Counted from the stretch's first letter, positions 43,166-55,414 are shown. The stretch is 64,000 bases of DNA from Anodontia alba (GCA_964016985.1 OZ024830.1:80564386-80628385); one strand, 5' to 3'. A program made the numbers and translations. Notes: a model not told the origin generated them from the letters alone.

Positions 43166-43752
43166 CCACTGAGCTATTTGAGAAACAACCACACAGAAAA
43201 CAACTTTTAGGCCAGAAAAGTGTGGAATAAAGTGTTCGAAATTTGCATTTGAGGACATTTGCTTAATCCCGTCTTCAATCATTTTATTATGCAACCAAAG
43301 ATGCCATTTACAATACTTCCTTTCAATATAACCGCAAAAGGTTTGTGTTTGTGTTTTTTTATTTCTTAATTTCTTTATGCCTTTCAACTTTGCCGCGAAA
43401 CACTTCGTTTTCTCTGTTTTGGGCAATGCGTTTGAGGAAAGTGCAGTTTGCAAGTCGCCTTTACGGCAAGGGCTAGGGAATAGCATGGCGTTTAAATTTT
43501 CAGTTTTTAAAGCCCTGCTAGATACCCTGAACTGCGGGGACAAATTAATGGTAAAATTCCTGCTAAAGGCCCCTCCGGAACAGTCTCCTCTCTGTTGCCA
43601 AAATCAACCTGTATCTTTTTCCTGGCAAAAGGTCTGGCTTACTCGATACAGCTAAATTCAGGGGTAAAGTATCATTGACAGTATGACCCAGGTTATTAGA
43701 AAATTAAAGATTTATGTGGCTCTAAAATTTATTTATGCAGGCAATTAAAACC
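43166..43752. other. No supported gene
   Basis: A 133-codon minus-strand open frame (43142-43543) covers this stretch. Its C-terminal codons lie in the class K hairpin and it shows no known domain or convincing splice sites, so I leave it uncalled. Confidence 0.4.
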
Positions 43753-43792
43753 TCGGGGGGGGGGGGGGGGCGGGGAGGGGGGTGCGGAGTTT
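43753..43792 (+). other. G-run
   Basis: An 18-20 base G-run followed by CGGGGAGGGGGGTG; quadruplex-prone and likely unstable in length. Confidence 0.6.
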
Positions 43793-44202
43793 CAAAGCTT
43801 TTTTGCGATTTTGTATATGTACAATGGAGACATATATTGTGACTTAATTCCTGTTTGCTTCCCTGCACCACGAATCCTTTTGGAAAATGGGTCCTTTATA
43901 TAAGGAAAGAAATTCTTTGCTTATATAATGGACCCCTTTTCTGAAGGAAGACAAAGAATTTTGACAGCACTACCAGGAATTATCGTACTACAGGAACTGT
44001 CACTCAGGTTATCGATATTCCAATTTAGATCGGTTTCGATTAATTCCCTTTGACTGGAGGCCCGTAAGCGTCGTCTTACCTGTGTAGCTGGTGTGTAATC
44101 AACCCAGTGTCACACACCTACAGTACTACTACAATTCAGATTAAATCATGTGTGGATGCATTGCTCTTGGACCCAATATACACTGGAATAGGTCCGAGTT
44201 AG

Positions 44203-44254
44203 AATGAATGAATGAATGAATGAATGAATGAATGAATGAATGAATGAATGAATG
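44203..44254. repeat. (AATG)n microsatellite
   Basis: About 13 AATG units. Confidence 0.95.
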
Positions 44255-44263
44255 TCAGCAGAT

Positions 44264-44700
44264 TATTCAGTATGATTTTCAAAAGAATATCAATTGTTTA
44301 ACCTAAGAATTGATTAATAATGATAATAACAAAATATTAAATAATTGATTAAAATAAATTATTATTACTGTTATTATTATTATTATTTCATTATTTCAAA
44401 TTGAATAAAAAGTGTTGTATTTAGTTATAGATAATTCAATATGATTTTTAAACGAATTTAAATAGTTTAACCTAAGAAAACAAAAGCAATTAATAAATTA
44501 AAAAAGTGTTATATTTAATGAATGGTAATTCAGTAAGATTTTAAAATGAAGAACAATAGTTAATCTAAGAGAACAAATGAGTTGATTAATTAAGGTTGTA
44601 TTTAATTACTGATGATAGTTTGGTACAATTTTTGAAATAAAAACGATCATTTCACCTGGAGAAAACAAATGGGAAAATTTAAATAAATATAAGTAATTTG
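44264..44700. repeat. Diverged AT-rich tandem repeat, ~4 units
   Basis: Units begin near 44264, 44428, 44528 and 44612 with TTCAGTATGATTTT-like sequence, then TTTAACCTAAGA(A/G)AACAAA and a TTGATTAAT-like block. Old array; no coding signal. Confidence 0.65.
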
Positions 44701-44752
44701 AAAAAAAATGATTGAATGAATAAAAAAAATTACTTTATGATAACCATAAACT

Positions 44753-44882
44753 AAAGAAAGAAAGAAGCCTATGGATAATAAATACGGGAGAAAGACCTAT
44801 GTCATCCACTTCTTAACATCATAGGACAGTCTGCGTACCTCCGTTATTAATTTATCCTAAGACATTTGTTGTTACAATACGA

Positions 44883-44938
<56 letters not shown>

Positions 44939-45062
44939 AAAAAGCATATGGATAATGAGTACAGGGGAAAGGCCTATGTCATCCACTTCTTAACCTCAAA
45001 GGGCAGTTTCCATACCTCCGTTATTAATTTAGGTTATCCTAAGACATTTGTTAGTACAGTAA
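44753..45062. repeat. Tandem duplication around (GAAA)n
   Basis: Two ~130 bp copies (44753-44884, 44941-45062) share GGATAATRARTACRGG, GGCCTATGTCATCCACTTCT and CCTAAGACATTTGTT, separated by about 60 bp of GAAA repeats, which itself begins each copy. Confidence 0.85.
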
Positions 45063-45717
45063 TTGAAGCTACCTACTCTTTAAGGTGATCTAGGTAACCT
45101 ATTACACATCAGTACTATCACCACAGATTAAAGAAACCTATTAATCATAATGCAATCAAGTGTGTTTAATCAATGCTCACCAGACACCATGATATGCGGC
45201 GTCTGATCTGGGTCTAAAGTTCTTATCTATTTGTCAATATCCCTTTTTTAGCATAAATGAGTAATATCAAATATTACTGTGTTTTAAGCAACCTTCAGGT
45301 ATGTGCCCTTTGTGGACCAAGACCCCATTGCGCTTTCTGAGCAAGGTTATGCATTTTGCTTAATGTGTGTTACAGATCTGATTGTTAAGATCAGTATGTG
45401 CAGATGCTTATGCTAAACAATCCTACTGGCCATTCTGTGCCTGAGCATAGTAGTAGTATTAGGGTACATACATGATTAGAAAAAAAAAAAAAACAAAAAC
45501 AAAAAAAACACGCAAATTTAGAGGTTTAAATTATAGGTAATTTGATAATTTAGTAGTTTGAAACCAGTCTGCAAAGCTCACACAGACCATCAGCTGGACA
45601 GAGGTGTACAAACAGGACATTTCTTTCAAGAGAGGTACATAAATAGCTTTGGGCTATTTGTTCACAGCATAAAGACAATTAGCTATTTCATAAACTTAGG
45701 ACCCATTGGTGGCGCGA
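45063..45717. other. No gene recognised
   Basis: A weak class K/H trace (GGCGTCTGATCTGGGTCTAA at 45198) and an A-rich run (45480-45510). Otherwise unassigned. Confidence 0.4.
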
Positions 45718-46450
45718 ATTAGCATAGTACTTATCAGTTAGCACTTTGGGTAAAATTTTTGCAGACAACATAAATATGGGACAATTTTCTCCTGTTCTCC
45801 ATTAAAACATTTGTTGTAGGTATTAATTTGATGCACCTCGGTGAAGCAAAAACATGTTATGAGTACTCATTTGAAGAACCTTGGTGAGGCTCATCTAATG
45901 AGTACCCACAACATATGTTTTTATGGAGAAAAAAATACAATCACCAAATACTTATCCTGAACAATTTTCCTCTGTATGTTTTATTTTCAAAACAGGATTT
46001 GACATTTCATGAAAATTGTCTCCAATGAAGACTATTTGCATGAAGTGTCAAATCCTATTTTCTGGATAAACTAAGACCATAACCACTTTATCGCATGCTG
46101 AATTAGCCCAGAAAGTGATAAACGTTTAGGGATCAAATATCACCCCCACCCCAAAAAAGGAAATGGTTTGACATTTCTTGCAAAGCATCTCCATTGCAAA
46201 CAATTTGCATGAAATGTCAAATCCTATTCTCTGGGGAAAATTCAACAAATATCACCAGTTTTTTGATGCTGAAGTAGCCCAGAGAGTGGAAAAGGTTAAG
46301 GGTTAAAATTTTTACCCCTCCCCCACCCCCACAAAAAAGAAAACAATAAAAAATAAAGTTTGACAGTCCATACAAACTGTCTCTGTTGGAGACAATTCGC
46401 ATGACATGTCAAAGCCTACTTTCTGGGAAAAATAAGAATATCATCATCAC
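45718..46450. repeat. Family G-like block: three successive hairpins plus one shared-module hairpin
   Basis: Starts with GGGTAAAATTTTTGCAGACA. At 45800-45925 it carries AACATTTGTTGTAGG ... ACTCATTTGAAGAACCTTGG ... CATCTAATGAGTACCCACAA, a version of the module found in families A, B and C. Three hairpins follow at about 45990-46065, 46165-46230 and 46355-46425. Each has a TTTGACATTTC(A/T)TG arm, an AATTGTCTCC-like top and a return arm ATGAAATGTCAAA. Confidence 0.72.
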
Positions 46451-47218
46451 TTTTCCCTTGATGCATGAACGTTGTTTAACAATCATTTAAACTTAAGAAA
46501 AAAAAATAGACAAACTGTCAAAAAACTTTCATAAAAATTAATGTAGAATATGCTATTTCTAGTTTTATCTTATCATCTCAAGAATTGCAGGATCACGTGA
46601 CCTGTCTCAGATAAAGGGCAGTTGTGTCAGATTATGAAAAAAGGGAAATTATGTATTATGCAAACACTAAAGATCCAGATCAGTCTGCGCATCTGCACAC
46701 TCTGATCAGGATTTTAAATCTTAATCAATATATTCTACAGTAATTAGTGTTTATTTAGTTACACGGTTAAAGATGGTGCTTTGTTTGCCCATATTCCTTG
46801 ATCATAGTTATAATGGTCCTTTTCAAATGTTGATGTTCATTTGATATTTTGACCACTTTGTTTTTATTGCATGAGGTATAGATTAAGCTATTATTACATT
46901 GTCCAGTGGCCTGAGGCTTCTAGTTCCCACGGGATAATAATAATAAGAGAATACAAATGGAACCAGAAAATAAACAACGTGCTGTTATTTAACTTGTATT
47001 TATATATGTTTGAACAATTTTTTTTAATGCTAATATAAATGAAAGTAAAATGTTTTGTTGATCGTTTCAAGAACTTTGAGATGTCTTCAAGTAACATAAG
47101 AAACAATTATGATTGAATCTTTTTCAAAAAAAAAAAAAAAAAAAAAATGGGCCTTATGAATTATGCGATCAATGTAGACCCGATTAGTCTGTGTGTCCGC
47201 TGAAATACATTGATCAGT
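46451..47218. other. No gene recognised
   Basis: AT-rich; one class K hairpin CCAGATCAGTCTGCGCATCT at 46675-46708 and an A-run at 47126-47147. Confidence 0.45.
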
Positions 47219-48340
47219 CTATACTGCATGTTGAATACAGCTTGCACAATCTATCAAAAAAAATGTATGCACATGCTGATCTGGAACTACAATGGTTGCT
47301 GCTTTTATTTGGAGAGACTCGTGTTATTTTTGTGTTGGGTAATTAGCAAATACGGATAAAATGTCGTTTTCCTTGGATTATGACTGTTACTACTATCCTA
47401 GATTTTTAGACAGAGAGGTCTGTGCCAACGGTGTAGACCCAGATCAAATGTCACATTACGCATTGTGTGTTTAGGGTCTACACTATTTTACACTTACCCA
47501 GCAATGTTTAGACAAATCAGCTGGTTCTGTAATGGCATTGTTAAAAAGATAGGGCAAGTGTTGTAAAGAGTAGAACTTGATCGAATCACCTGGTATCCCA
47601 GGTTTGTTTTTGAAACAATTGTCTTTAGAGTAATGTTTGAAAAGGTGTGTACTGAACAATTTTTTTAATCTGACTGAAAAAGTGGTTTATAGTATTTAAC
47701 CTCGGGATTCTGATAAAGACACCATAAGAAAAGGCGGTGACCCTGATCAGACATTACATCACAGGGTATCTTAACAAAGGTCTACACTGTTTGCCACTCA
47801 GATAGCAGGTATAAGCTGTGTCAATAGGTAGCCAAACGGACTTGATCAAATTTCAGTATGATAGTAATTTAATGTGTCTAATAGGGTCTATAAGGTAATT
47901 ACCAATATTTTACCCCTAAATACACATGTACGATAGTATAAACTGTCCATGTGGCTATTTTACAAATAAAACATTTCGAATATGACCAGCTTAATAATAT
48001 TTATTCTTCGGAATTGTGATGTACAATAATAATAGTAGTAGTAAATACTACTACTACTACTACTAATAATAATATCATTAGTATCATTATGTTTTAATTT
48101 CCTAGATAACCATTTTATGAAACAAAATTTCTGAAAATAATATCAATTATCATTTTGTTTTAATGTATTTTGTTTTAAATATTATATATTTTTTTTATTA
48201 AATATACATATTTAACACCGCATGTTGAATAGAGCTTGCACATTCTATCAGAGAAAAAATGTATGCACATGCTGATCTGGAACTACAATGGTTGCACGTC
48301 ATATTTAATGCTGCTTTTATTTGGAGAGACTCTTGTTATT
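47219..48340. repeat. Direct repeat pair, ~1 kb apart
   Basis: 47219-47340 and 48221-48345 share CGCATGTTGAATA(C/G)AGCTTG, GTATGCACATGCTGATCTGG, AACTACAATGGTTG and GCTTTTATTTGGAGAGACTC. The sequence between holds two decayed class K elements (47430-47495, 47735-47795) and a TAC/TAA run (48040-48070). Confidence 0.75.
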
Positions 48341-48345
48341 CACAG

Positions 48346-50230
48346 ATTTAGAGAACGATTGAGAGAGAGAGAGACTCAATCTCATTCATTTAGTCCTTAT
48401 TTGTGTACAGGAATCTAAAATGAGCAAATCGTGTCAATTAAAGTGCTAGTTTATGCAAAAAGATCAAATATTGGATTTGATTCTGTTTGTGCAATTAAAA
48501 TTGCGCATAAGCATGTATGTCAATTATGTAAAAAGTGATTTCGTTGTTTTCTTTTGTCAAGATAAGGACATAATTGGCATTCATTAGCAGTAATTGTTAT
48601 TAAGAAAACATCGCAAGAGTGGCCGCGCATTTAGGTATTTTTCTTGTATCCCGACAAAGCATTTTTTTTTCATCATTAAACAAACAAACAAAAAAAAAAA
48701 AAAAAAAAAAAAACAAGTAATAAGCAGTTTGTTGTTTTCCTATGGTCAAAAGTAATTATATCAAATTTTCATTAAAGCTTCAATAAATTGCCGAATAAAA
48801 ACATAATTCGACATAAACAAAAATTAAATAAATAAGTTTATATTATCATAAATATATATCTTTGTTTTCCTTTTTGAAGCTAAATAATCTTTATAATACT
48901 ATCAATGGATACAAATTCTTTTTTATTTTCCAATTCGTACAACCTCTTTTGCAATTCATGCTAGTATCATGTGTACACAAGACCTGCGTCTGTGTAATCA
49001 TTACACATTTTCTCTCCGCATTTTTAAAATATAGCTATATTCTGCAACCTGTGGGCCATTTTTAATAAAATAATTTATTCAATATTTTATTACATAACTA
49101 TAGATATTAAATAGATCTATCGAATGAGAGGTTATAATGAACGGAGAAATTTTAAAATATATGACTTTTGGGCGATTGAATCAAGGCAATTTTTCATTTT
49201 TGTTGTAAAATACAAAGACTTAATAAGGAAAAACCCTTGTAGCATTCATTACAATCTGGGCCATTTTAAAATTTATCTTATTTCAACAAATTTGGTATCA
49301 AATTGAAGCAGATACATTTTCCCATCTATTGCGAGGTTATAATAATATCTTGTATTATTGAAAATAAATGACTTTACTAGTTAAATGATGGGCTCCTATA
49401 TAATTCTATACATTTCCACACTAGTACCTGTCTGAGAACTAGCGACATGCTGTGACGTCACAGAAGGGACCGATTGGTGCGGATTAGTACCTGTAGTACA
49501 GAATTCCTGCATATGAGCTCCCCCCTTGAAAGTGTATCAACTCCCTTTAAAACTGTTTTATTTTTACTTTAACAATGAAGAGTGCGTATATTACATAAGC
49601 AAATACGTGTACTTTCTATGTCATGTAAAGTATGTTACCAGCAAGTTATTTAGGCCAAGTTTAATAAAAACACTATTTATATTATGTAAGCCTGGGGAAT
49701 CTGCACAATGTCCTTTTGAATATCTTATTACCAGGGCTTAGTACCGAACGTTCACGACTTTATTTGCATTAGTGAGATCCTCGGGTATTGTTACGAACAT
49801 TACTTTTTAATGTAAACCTACTGTTCATGTGTGTTGTAGGCCTATTTGGGTGCATCTAAGGACCTCTAGAAACAAGGATAAATCTTTATATCTAGATTGT
49901 CCGACAGGGGAGGGGATATTCTTTAACAAAGGTACCGTTTGTCTGCAAGCCCATTCACAAAAATAATTGTCCAAAATCGGAAACAAGTTTCACTATTTTC
50001 ATTTTTTTCTGCGTTTTTCGGTTTCATCCCTGTGCGATCGAATAGGCTCCTGTGCCAACCACGTGGACTCTACTTAAACAACTTCCGGTGATAAATGCAC
50101 ACAAATGGCAGAGATATCAAGAAAAAGATCTTGCTGCAATAGCCACATATGGCACGAGTCTCTTGGAATTTTTTAAGTATATAAAATTAACACTGGTTTG
50201 TCATGCGACTCGCTATTACATAATAGTCAA
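48346..50230. other. Longest stretch without recognised elements
   Basis: About 1.9 kb, AT-rich, with only an A-run (48690-48713) and a CRE-like palindrome TGTGACGTCACA at 49451-49462. No splice-bounded coding segment was recognised. It may be ordinary intergenic or intron sequence. Confidence 0.45.
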
Positions 50231-50234
50231 GTGT

Positions 50235-50289
50235 TCACGACTGACCTAGAACTTCCGTGAAACTGAGAGAAATGACGAGTGCTCAGGTA
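50235..50289 (+). other. Possible first exon ending in a splice donor (weak)
   Basis: ATG-ACG-AGT-GCT-CAG followed by GTAAGG (donor at about 50287) could be a first coding exon of five codons behind a 5' untranslated stretch. No matching downstream exon was found in the window, so this is a suggestion only. Confidence 0.15.
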
Positions 50290-50561
50290 AGGGTATCCCT
50301 TCTGTAGGCCTAGATCAGAAGACAATGCAGCAGTATAAGGGTAAAGGGGAACAAACATTTTTTCAATGGGGAGGCAGTTCTGTCAGAATTTTAGAGAAGA
50401 ATCCACTTTTGAAGGATGAAAAAACAAAGAAAGCACTGCCTCCCCTTGGGAGCAGATTCTTCCCTTTTTGTAACAAGAAGTCACAAAAGTTGTTTCTCCT
50501 GTGCAAAATGGTGGAAAAACTTTCCTGTGCCTTTTAAGTAGTAGTAGTAATAGTAATAATA

Positions 50562-50870
50562 ATAATTTGTTTGTGTTGAGGTTTTACGGCCCAGTCAACC
50601 CAATGGGGCCATGTCGAGCGCGGTCAGTTTACCTAACGACACGTTTACTGGGCAGGCTTAGTCCTCTAAGCGGTTAACCAGTATTGTGCATATTCTTTCG
50701 CCAGAAACTGACAACTGCCCTTCTTGAATCAGCGGAAGGGAGAGAATGACCGAAGAAAATATTTCATGATCAATCTCCACGAAAGAATGTTACCGACCTC
50801 GGCGGGGGTTGAACCCGCGACCTCCTGGTCTCCAGTCGGACGGCGCATCCAACTGAGCCACCGAGGCCAT
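50562..50870 (-). mobile_element. tRNA-derived SINE 1, full length
   Basis: On the minus strand: tRNA-like head with A box TGGCTCAGTTGG (about 50849-50860) and B box GGTTCAACCC (about 50807-50816), body with CTGATTCAAGAAGGGCAGTT and CAGTTTCTGGCG, then GGTTAACCGCTTAGAGGACT and tail GGGCCGTAAAACCTCAACAC. Copies or pieces occur at 27225, 52410, 55768, 56036-56725 and 63150. Because the head is always attached to this body it is not an independent tRNA gene. Confidence 0.88.
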
Positions 50871-50917
50871 AACTAGAATGCGCAGTCGCCGGCGCGCCAT
50901 CGGATGGATTTGCTCTT

Positions 50918-51705
50918 GCACACCCCTACCATGAAGGGAGATCGTGTAGCAAGTTTGGTTACATTCCGCCTAGTGGTTTACGAGAAGACAGCGTGACGGT
51001 CAGATTGGTGGACGACAGACGAACGGAAAAATTATGTTGCTCTCACACACCCTTACCACGAGGGGGAAGTGATGTAGCAAGTTTGGTTGAATTCCACCCA
51101 GTGGTTTTGGAGGAGACAGCGTGACGGACAGATGGCCGGACGACGGACGCAAGGGAAAATAGTATTGCTCATGCTCACCCTTATCATGAGGGGAAGTGAT
51201 GTAGCAAGTATAGTTGAATTCCGCCCAGTGGTTAAGGAGGTGATAGTGTGACGGACAGATGGACGGACGACGGACGGACAGACGCACAGAAAACATGATG
51301 CTCTCGCATACCCTTACCATGAAGGGAAGTTATGTAGCAAACTTGATTGAAATTCTCTCAGTGGTTTAGGAGGAGATAGCGTGCCGGACAGATGGACAGA
51401 CGACGGACGCACGGAAGATCTGACGCACAGAAAAAATAATATTGCTTTCACACACCCTTACCATGAGGGGAAGCGATGTAGCAAGTTTGGTTGAATTCCG
51501 CCCAGTGGCTTAGGAGCAGATAGCGTATCGGACAAATGGACGGACGACGGATGCATGGACGGACGGACGCACGGAAAAATGATGTTGCTCTTGTACACCC
51601 TTACCATGAAAGGACGTGATGTAGCAAGTTTGGTAGAATTCCGCGCAGTGGTTTAGGAGGAGATAGCGTGAAGTACCGATGGACGGACGGACGGACGGAT
51701 GGAGG
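50918..51705. repeat. Tandem array of ~128-144 bp units with GACGGACG blocks
   Basis: Six units. The landmark GTAGCAAGTTTGGTT occurs at about 50946, 51074, 51201, 51334, 51478 and 51621. Each unit has CACCCTTACCATGA(A/G)GGG, AATTCCGCCCAGTGGTTTAG, GAGGAGATAGCGTG and a variable GGACGGACGAC run that accounts for unit-length variation. Confidence 0.92.
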
Positions 51706-52045
51706 CGGTCACAATATCCTCATAATAATGATAATTGCAAAAATGGATATTTTGCCATATTTATGCACCAAAATGCACGAAATACCCAGCGCGTCTGTGC
51801 AAACTTATCATGACAGTCGCTTTTCGATTACAGAATTGCTGGATACACTTAGACAGGGCAAGACGTAGAGTACATGAACCAAAAATTAAATAAAGTCTGA
51901 TTCCTTCGCCACCCCACCCATCTCCCAAGTCCGACCCGATCCCCGTGTAAGAAACACGTGCGGCCTTTAGCATGTCTTCCTGGTCTTCAGGAAAGCCTTT
52001 GACATGTAGTTGCATCAATCCCTGTGGTTTTGAGTTTGCGTTGTA
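51706..52045. other. No gene recognised
   Basis: About 340 bp after the array without a supported feature. Confidence 0.4.
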
Positions 52046-52405
52046 TACAGAAAACTCTCTTTATACCCACACTGGATACAACGACGAAATTCGTTATAAT
52101 GACAATTTGACTGTCACGAAACCTTCGCTTAAGAGGTAACAGTTAGTCACAAATTATGCAAGAATAATGTATTAATTTGTAATGATTTAAAGAAACAAGT
52201 GCTTTAGATATTTGTTAGAATCGCCTCAGTGAGGCAATTCTAACAAATATCCAAACCATATGTTCTGTGAGGAAATAAGAACAAAACAAGACCTTTCTTA
52301 CATATCAATCTACCCATTTAGTATTCTGTGCAACAGCAAATTCATTTTAATGGCAACGTCTTTGGGAACAAATGCTGTCGTTGTAACGAGGGGTCACGGT
52401 AGTTT
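52046..52405 (-). mobile_element. Family C MITE
   Basis: CTCTTTATACCCACACTGGA at left and GTCGTTGTAACGAGGGGTCA at right. Central hairpin ATATTTGTTAGAATCGCCTC with AATTCTAACAAATATC returning, then CATATGTTCTGTGAGGAAAT. Confidence 0.8.
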
Positions 52406-52409
52406 TACG

Positions 52410-52690
52410 TCTTAGTTAACACTATAAAGGTCATGTCTAGTCGGTCAGTTAACCTACTCAAAATTTTCCTGGGCAGGCTTAATCCTCTAAGCATTAACCA
52501 GTACTTTGTGCACATACATGGACTTTTGTCAGTAAAAATTGCCCGTCTTAAATCAGTGGGAAGGGCAGAATGAATGTAGGAATTATTTCATGGTCATCCT
52601 CCACGAAAGTTATATAGCCGAGCTGGGGTTGTTACTTGCGACCCCTGGATCTTTAGTCAGATGCGCTACCGACTGTGCTGTTGAGCCCAG
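52410..52690 (-). mobile_element. tRNA-derived SINE 1, diverged copy
   Basis: Same order as the full copy: TAGTTAACACTATAAAGGTC tail, GGGCAGGCTTAATCCTCTAA, then the head as complement (GTTACTTGCGACCCCTGG, CAGATGCGCTACCGACTGTG). It abuts the family C element. Confidence 0.82.
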
Positions 52691-52907
52691 CCTAAATCCC
52701 TCGGAGACGCCATGAGAAAGCATCACATAATTGTTATTCATTTTTGTTATACGACCCATGGACATGTGGTTTTCATTTGAGAGACACATGACAATAACTT
52801 TAAGCAACATGTGATGACATTTTGATGCGTTCACTCATCTGTGATAGGCGAATGACACCATGAACAGTGATTTTCATGCCAGATATTCAAATCTTTTACA
52901 ACTCCCT

Positions 52908-53105
52908 GGGCAGATTCTGCAGACGACAAATTGATGATATGTTGTTTATTTTTTTCCCTGAAAATAGGCTTTGACGATTCATGCAATATTGTCTCCTTAG
53001 GAGACAATTTGCATGAAATGTCAAAGCCTATTTGATGGAGAAATAGAGATAAGGATTTTGAAAATGTCGTCTGCTGAGAATTTTACCCAGCTTGCTAAGC
53101 GTTAA
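52908..53105 (+). mobile_element. Family G MITE
   Basis: TTCTGCAGACGACAAATTGA at left, AATGTCGTCTGCTGAGAATT and GCTTGCTAAGCGTTAA at right. Inner hairpin GGCTTTGACGATTCATGCAA with TTGCATGAAATGTCAAAGCC around CTCCTTAGGAG. Confidence 0.82.
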
Positions 53106-53238
53106 TCTTATTCTCATAAGTTCATTATCCAGTCTACCATGTGATTTCAACTGACAGCAGACATCAACTGGGCGAGAACTTTTTGTCGCAAAAGATATAA
53201 TAATATGAAAAAAATATATGAAAAAAAAACAACATATA

Positions 53239-54652
53239 TACAGTTGACTCTCGTTATCTCGACCCCTCTTATCTCGATCCTATCACTTATGTCGAACTGA
53301 TTTCTAAGTCCCGATTATTTTCCCTATGTATTTATTGTATTTCAGCTTCGCGTATGTCGAACTACTTTTATGTCGACACTTCGGCTATCTCGTCCATCAT
53401 TTTCAGTCCCTGAATATATTTTTCATAGTTTTTACTACCGTGTATCTCGAACTCGGACCATGACGAAGGAAAAAATATGTAAGATGCGGCGCCGCCGGTC
53501 TTTCAGTTAATGAAAATCATAATAGGCCATTGATAAATAGATCAATATTTTAATTTTCCCCTTTGTCCAGGTAATTACAAACAACACAAACAATGTCTAA
53601 AATCCGTAATTATGAAATCACATGCGTGTCGAGTCGGGTTTGACACGCGGCGCTCAACACCGTCTCGAGTCATTGATTTGTAAGATAAAAAGCGGCACAG
53701 AATAGTGTTATGGAAGAGTAATCAATGAAGTTTCTTTAATTTATTGTTTAGATATGCTCTTCACTACTGAGTACTGTCCGTCTGAATGATATAGCGTCTT
53801 CAAGAAAAGTCAGTGTGCGACAGGTTCCGACTCAGATCAGCCTGTATTGATCAGGCTAGCGAAGTCTGAATCTTCGCTTGTTACTCTTTGGTCAGGCGGT
53901 GCTCTTTGGTAAGCCCAGATAAGGCTCATGCGTATAATGGAAAATTCGTGGGCGTGCAGTCTGATCCGAGTCTTTGACAGTCGCACAGTCTTCTAATCGG
54001 AGTTGTCGTGCACGGCCTCAAATACACGAATTACACATGGGTACCGATGTTAACCCTTCCGATCCTGTAGACTGGTACGGATACCCTCACAAATAGTGTA
54101 GGTCCAGATGAGACGGTTCATAACGAGCTTTCTCTGCAGGATCTACAGTTTGCCGCGCTGAAATGGTTCGTTTATGCCAGGGGAGATAATCCAAACCAGC
54201 TTACAGCTGCCGCTTAACATTGTAAGCGTTTTATGCAAAAGCGGAAACCAGTCCACTCTTTATCGAGTCGTCTATGCGAAGGGAGCTAATCCAAACCAGT
54301 TCATAACGTATAGCTAACACAACCCGGAAACCAGTACTTTATTTATAGCTCATGGAAATCCAAATTTGCAGGAGTATTAAAAGACAACAAGAGACGTTTG
54401 AAATTTATTATTATTATTATTTATTGATGATATTATTTCAAGAAAACCATTGCATCTCCTAAAACAAACAGTAACAATGCAAACTGAAGTACGCGTAAAT
54501 TATTTAAATTGCCATATACATGTGCCTTCCAAGCATGTTGAGGCGAACAGTCGTCATACCTATGATGTCACAATTTGGTTGTCTCGAACTACTGATAACG
54601 CGAACACTTTTGTCAGGTCCCGTGAAGTTCGAGATAACGAGAGTCGACTGTA
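53239..54652. mobile_element. Family D-ended 1.4 kb element (pogo-type, non-autonomous)
   Basis: TA-flanked inverted ends CAGTTGACTCTCGTTATCTC and GAGATAACGAGAGTCGACTG, the family D ends. Near the left end, TATGTCGAACT / TATCTCGA-like subterminal blocks recur. Inside are class K hairpins (53815-53875, 54085-54150). I find no DDE transposase, so it is either a deletion derivative or a chance pairing of two ends. Confidence 0.6.
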
Positions 54653-54992
54653 ATATCATTATATCGCCGACTGAGATTTAGACGTGGCGTATTAAAGGTA
54701 AAATCCCACGGGTAAGAAATAGCAAAAAGTTAATTCGCAGATTTAAGGACCCTGACCTACTGTTGCACGAACTTCGGACTTAATCAGATTAGGCCTACCA
54801 AGGCTACACAAAATAGTGTCTTCCGGGATATGTGGACAGCGCAGGCTCAGCACAATTGTTATTGTGCTGATTTTAAATGCTACCTGGCACCGAGTTACAT
54901 GCAGGCAGCGGCGACTGTGTTAGTTTGTGAGAACTGGCCCGACCCCATTTGCGTCATTTATATGCAATAAAATACTATTGAACTATGAGTTA

Positions 54993-55262
54993 TATACATG
55001 CATTTAGCCTTGCTTTCATGGATAACCCATGTACACTTGCTGTCGTTGTCTGTCACCAAACATCACTCTGTCCACTTTGTACTCAATCCAGGGCACGTCG
55101 AGTATGAGCTAGGCGTACTAATGGTCTGGAAATTTTCTCGACCCAAAAAGGAACTCGAACCTACCCTCTTCGCTTGCAAGTCTAGCGCACTAACCACCAG
55201 GCCATGCTGCTCACATCCCCGACACTATCAGACTGACAGACAATAAATTTTAACGTTGCCGG
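54993..55262 (-). mobile_element. tRNA-derived SINE 2, inverted copy
   Basis: Complement of the 32399 copy: B box GGTTCGAGTTCC (55150-55161 region), A box GGTGGTTAGTGC (about 55189-55200), body TACTCGACGTGCCCTGGATT. It confirms a second SINE family. Confidence 0.8.
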
Positions 55263-55414
55263 GCACCTAAGACACATAAGGTCCCAGCACTATCAATTTC
55301 TTTTGTATTTTATATATTTGCTTTTGCATAAATTATGCTAATGAGTTAATAGGTAAAGAAGAAAACACTGTCGGAGTGGCGATCAATTGAGCCGGGACAC
55401 AGCAAAACTGCCTG

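Noticed and set aside
43142..43543. 133-codon minus-strand frame
   Set aside because: No known domain; its end runs into a class K hairpin; no convincing splice sites. Length alone is not enough.
49451..49462. CRE-like TGTGACGTCACA as a promoter element
   Set aside because: A single short palindrome without a supported transcript or gene nearby; noted only as a motif.
50800..50870. tRNA gene on the minus strand
   Set aside because: A and B boxes are good, but the segment is joined to a repeated body and tail found elsewhere, so it is a SINE head.
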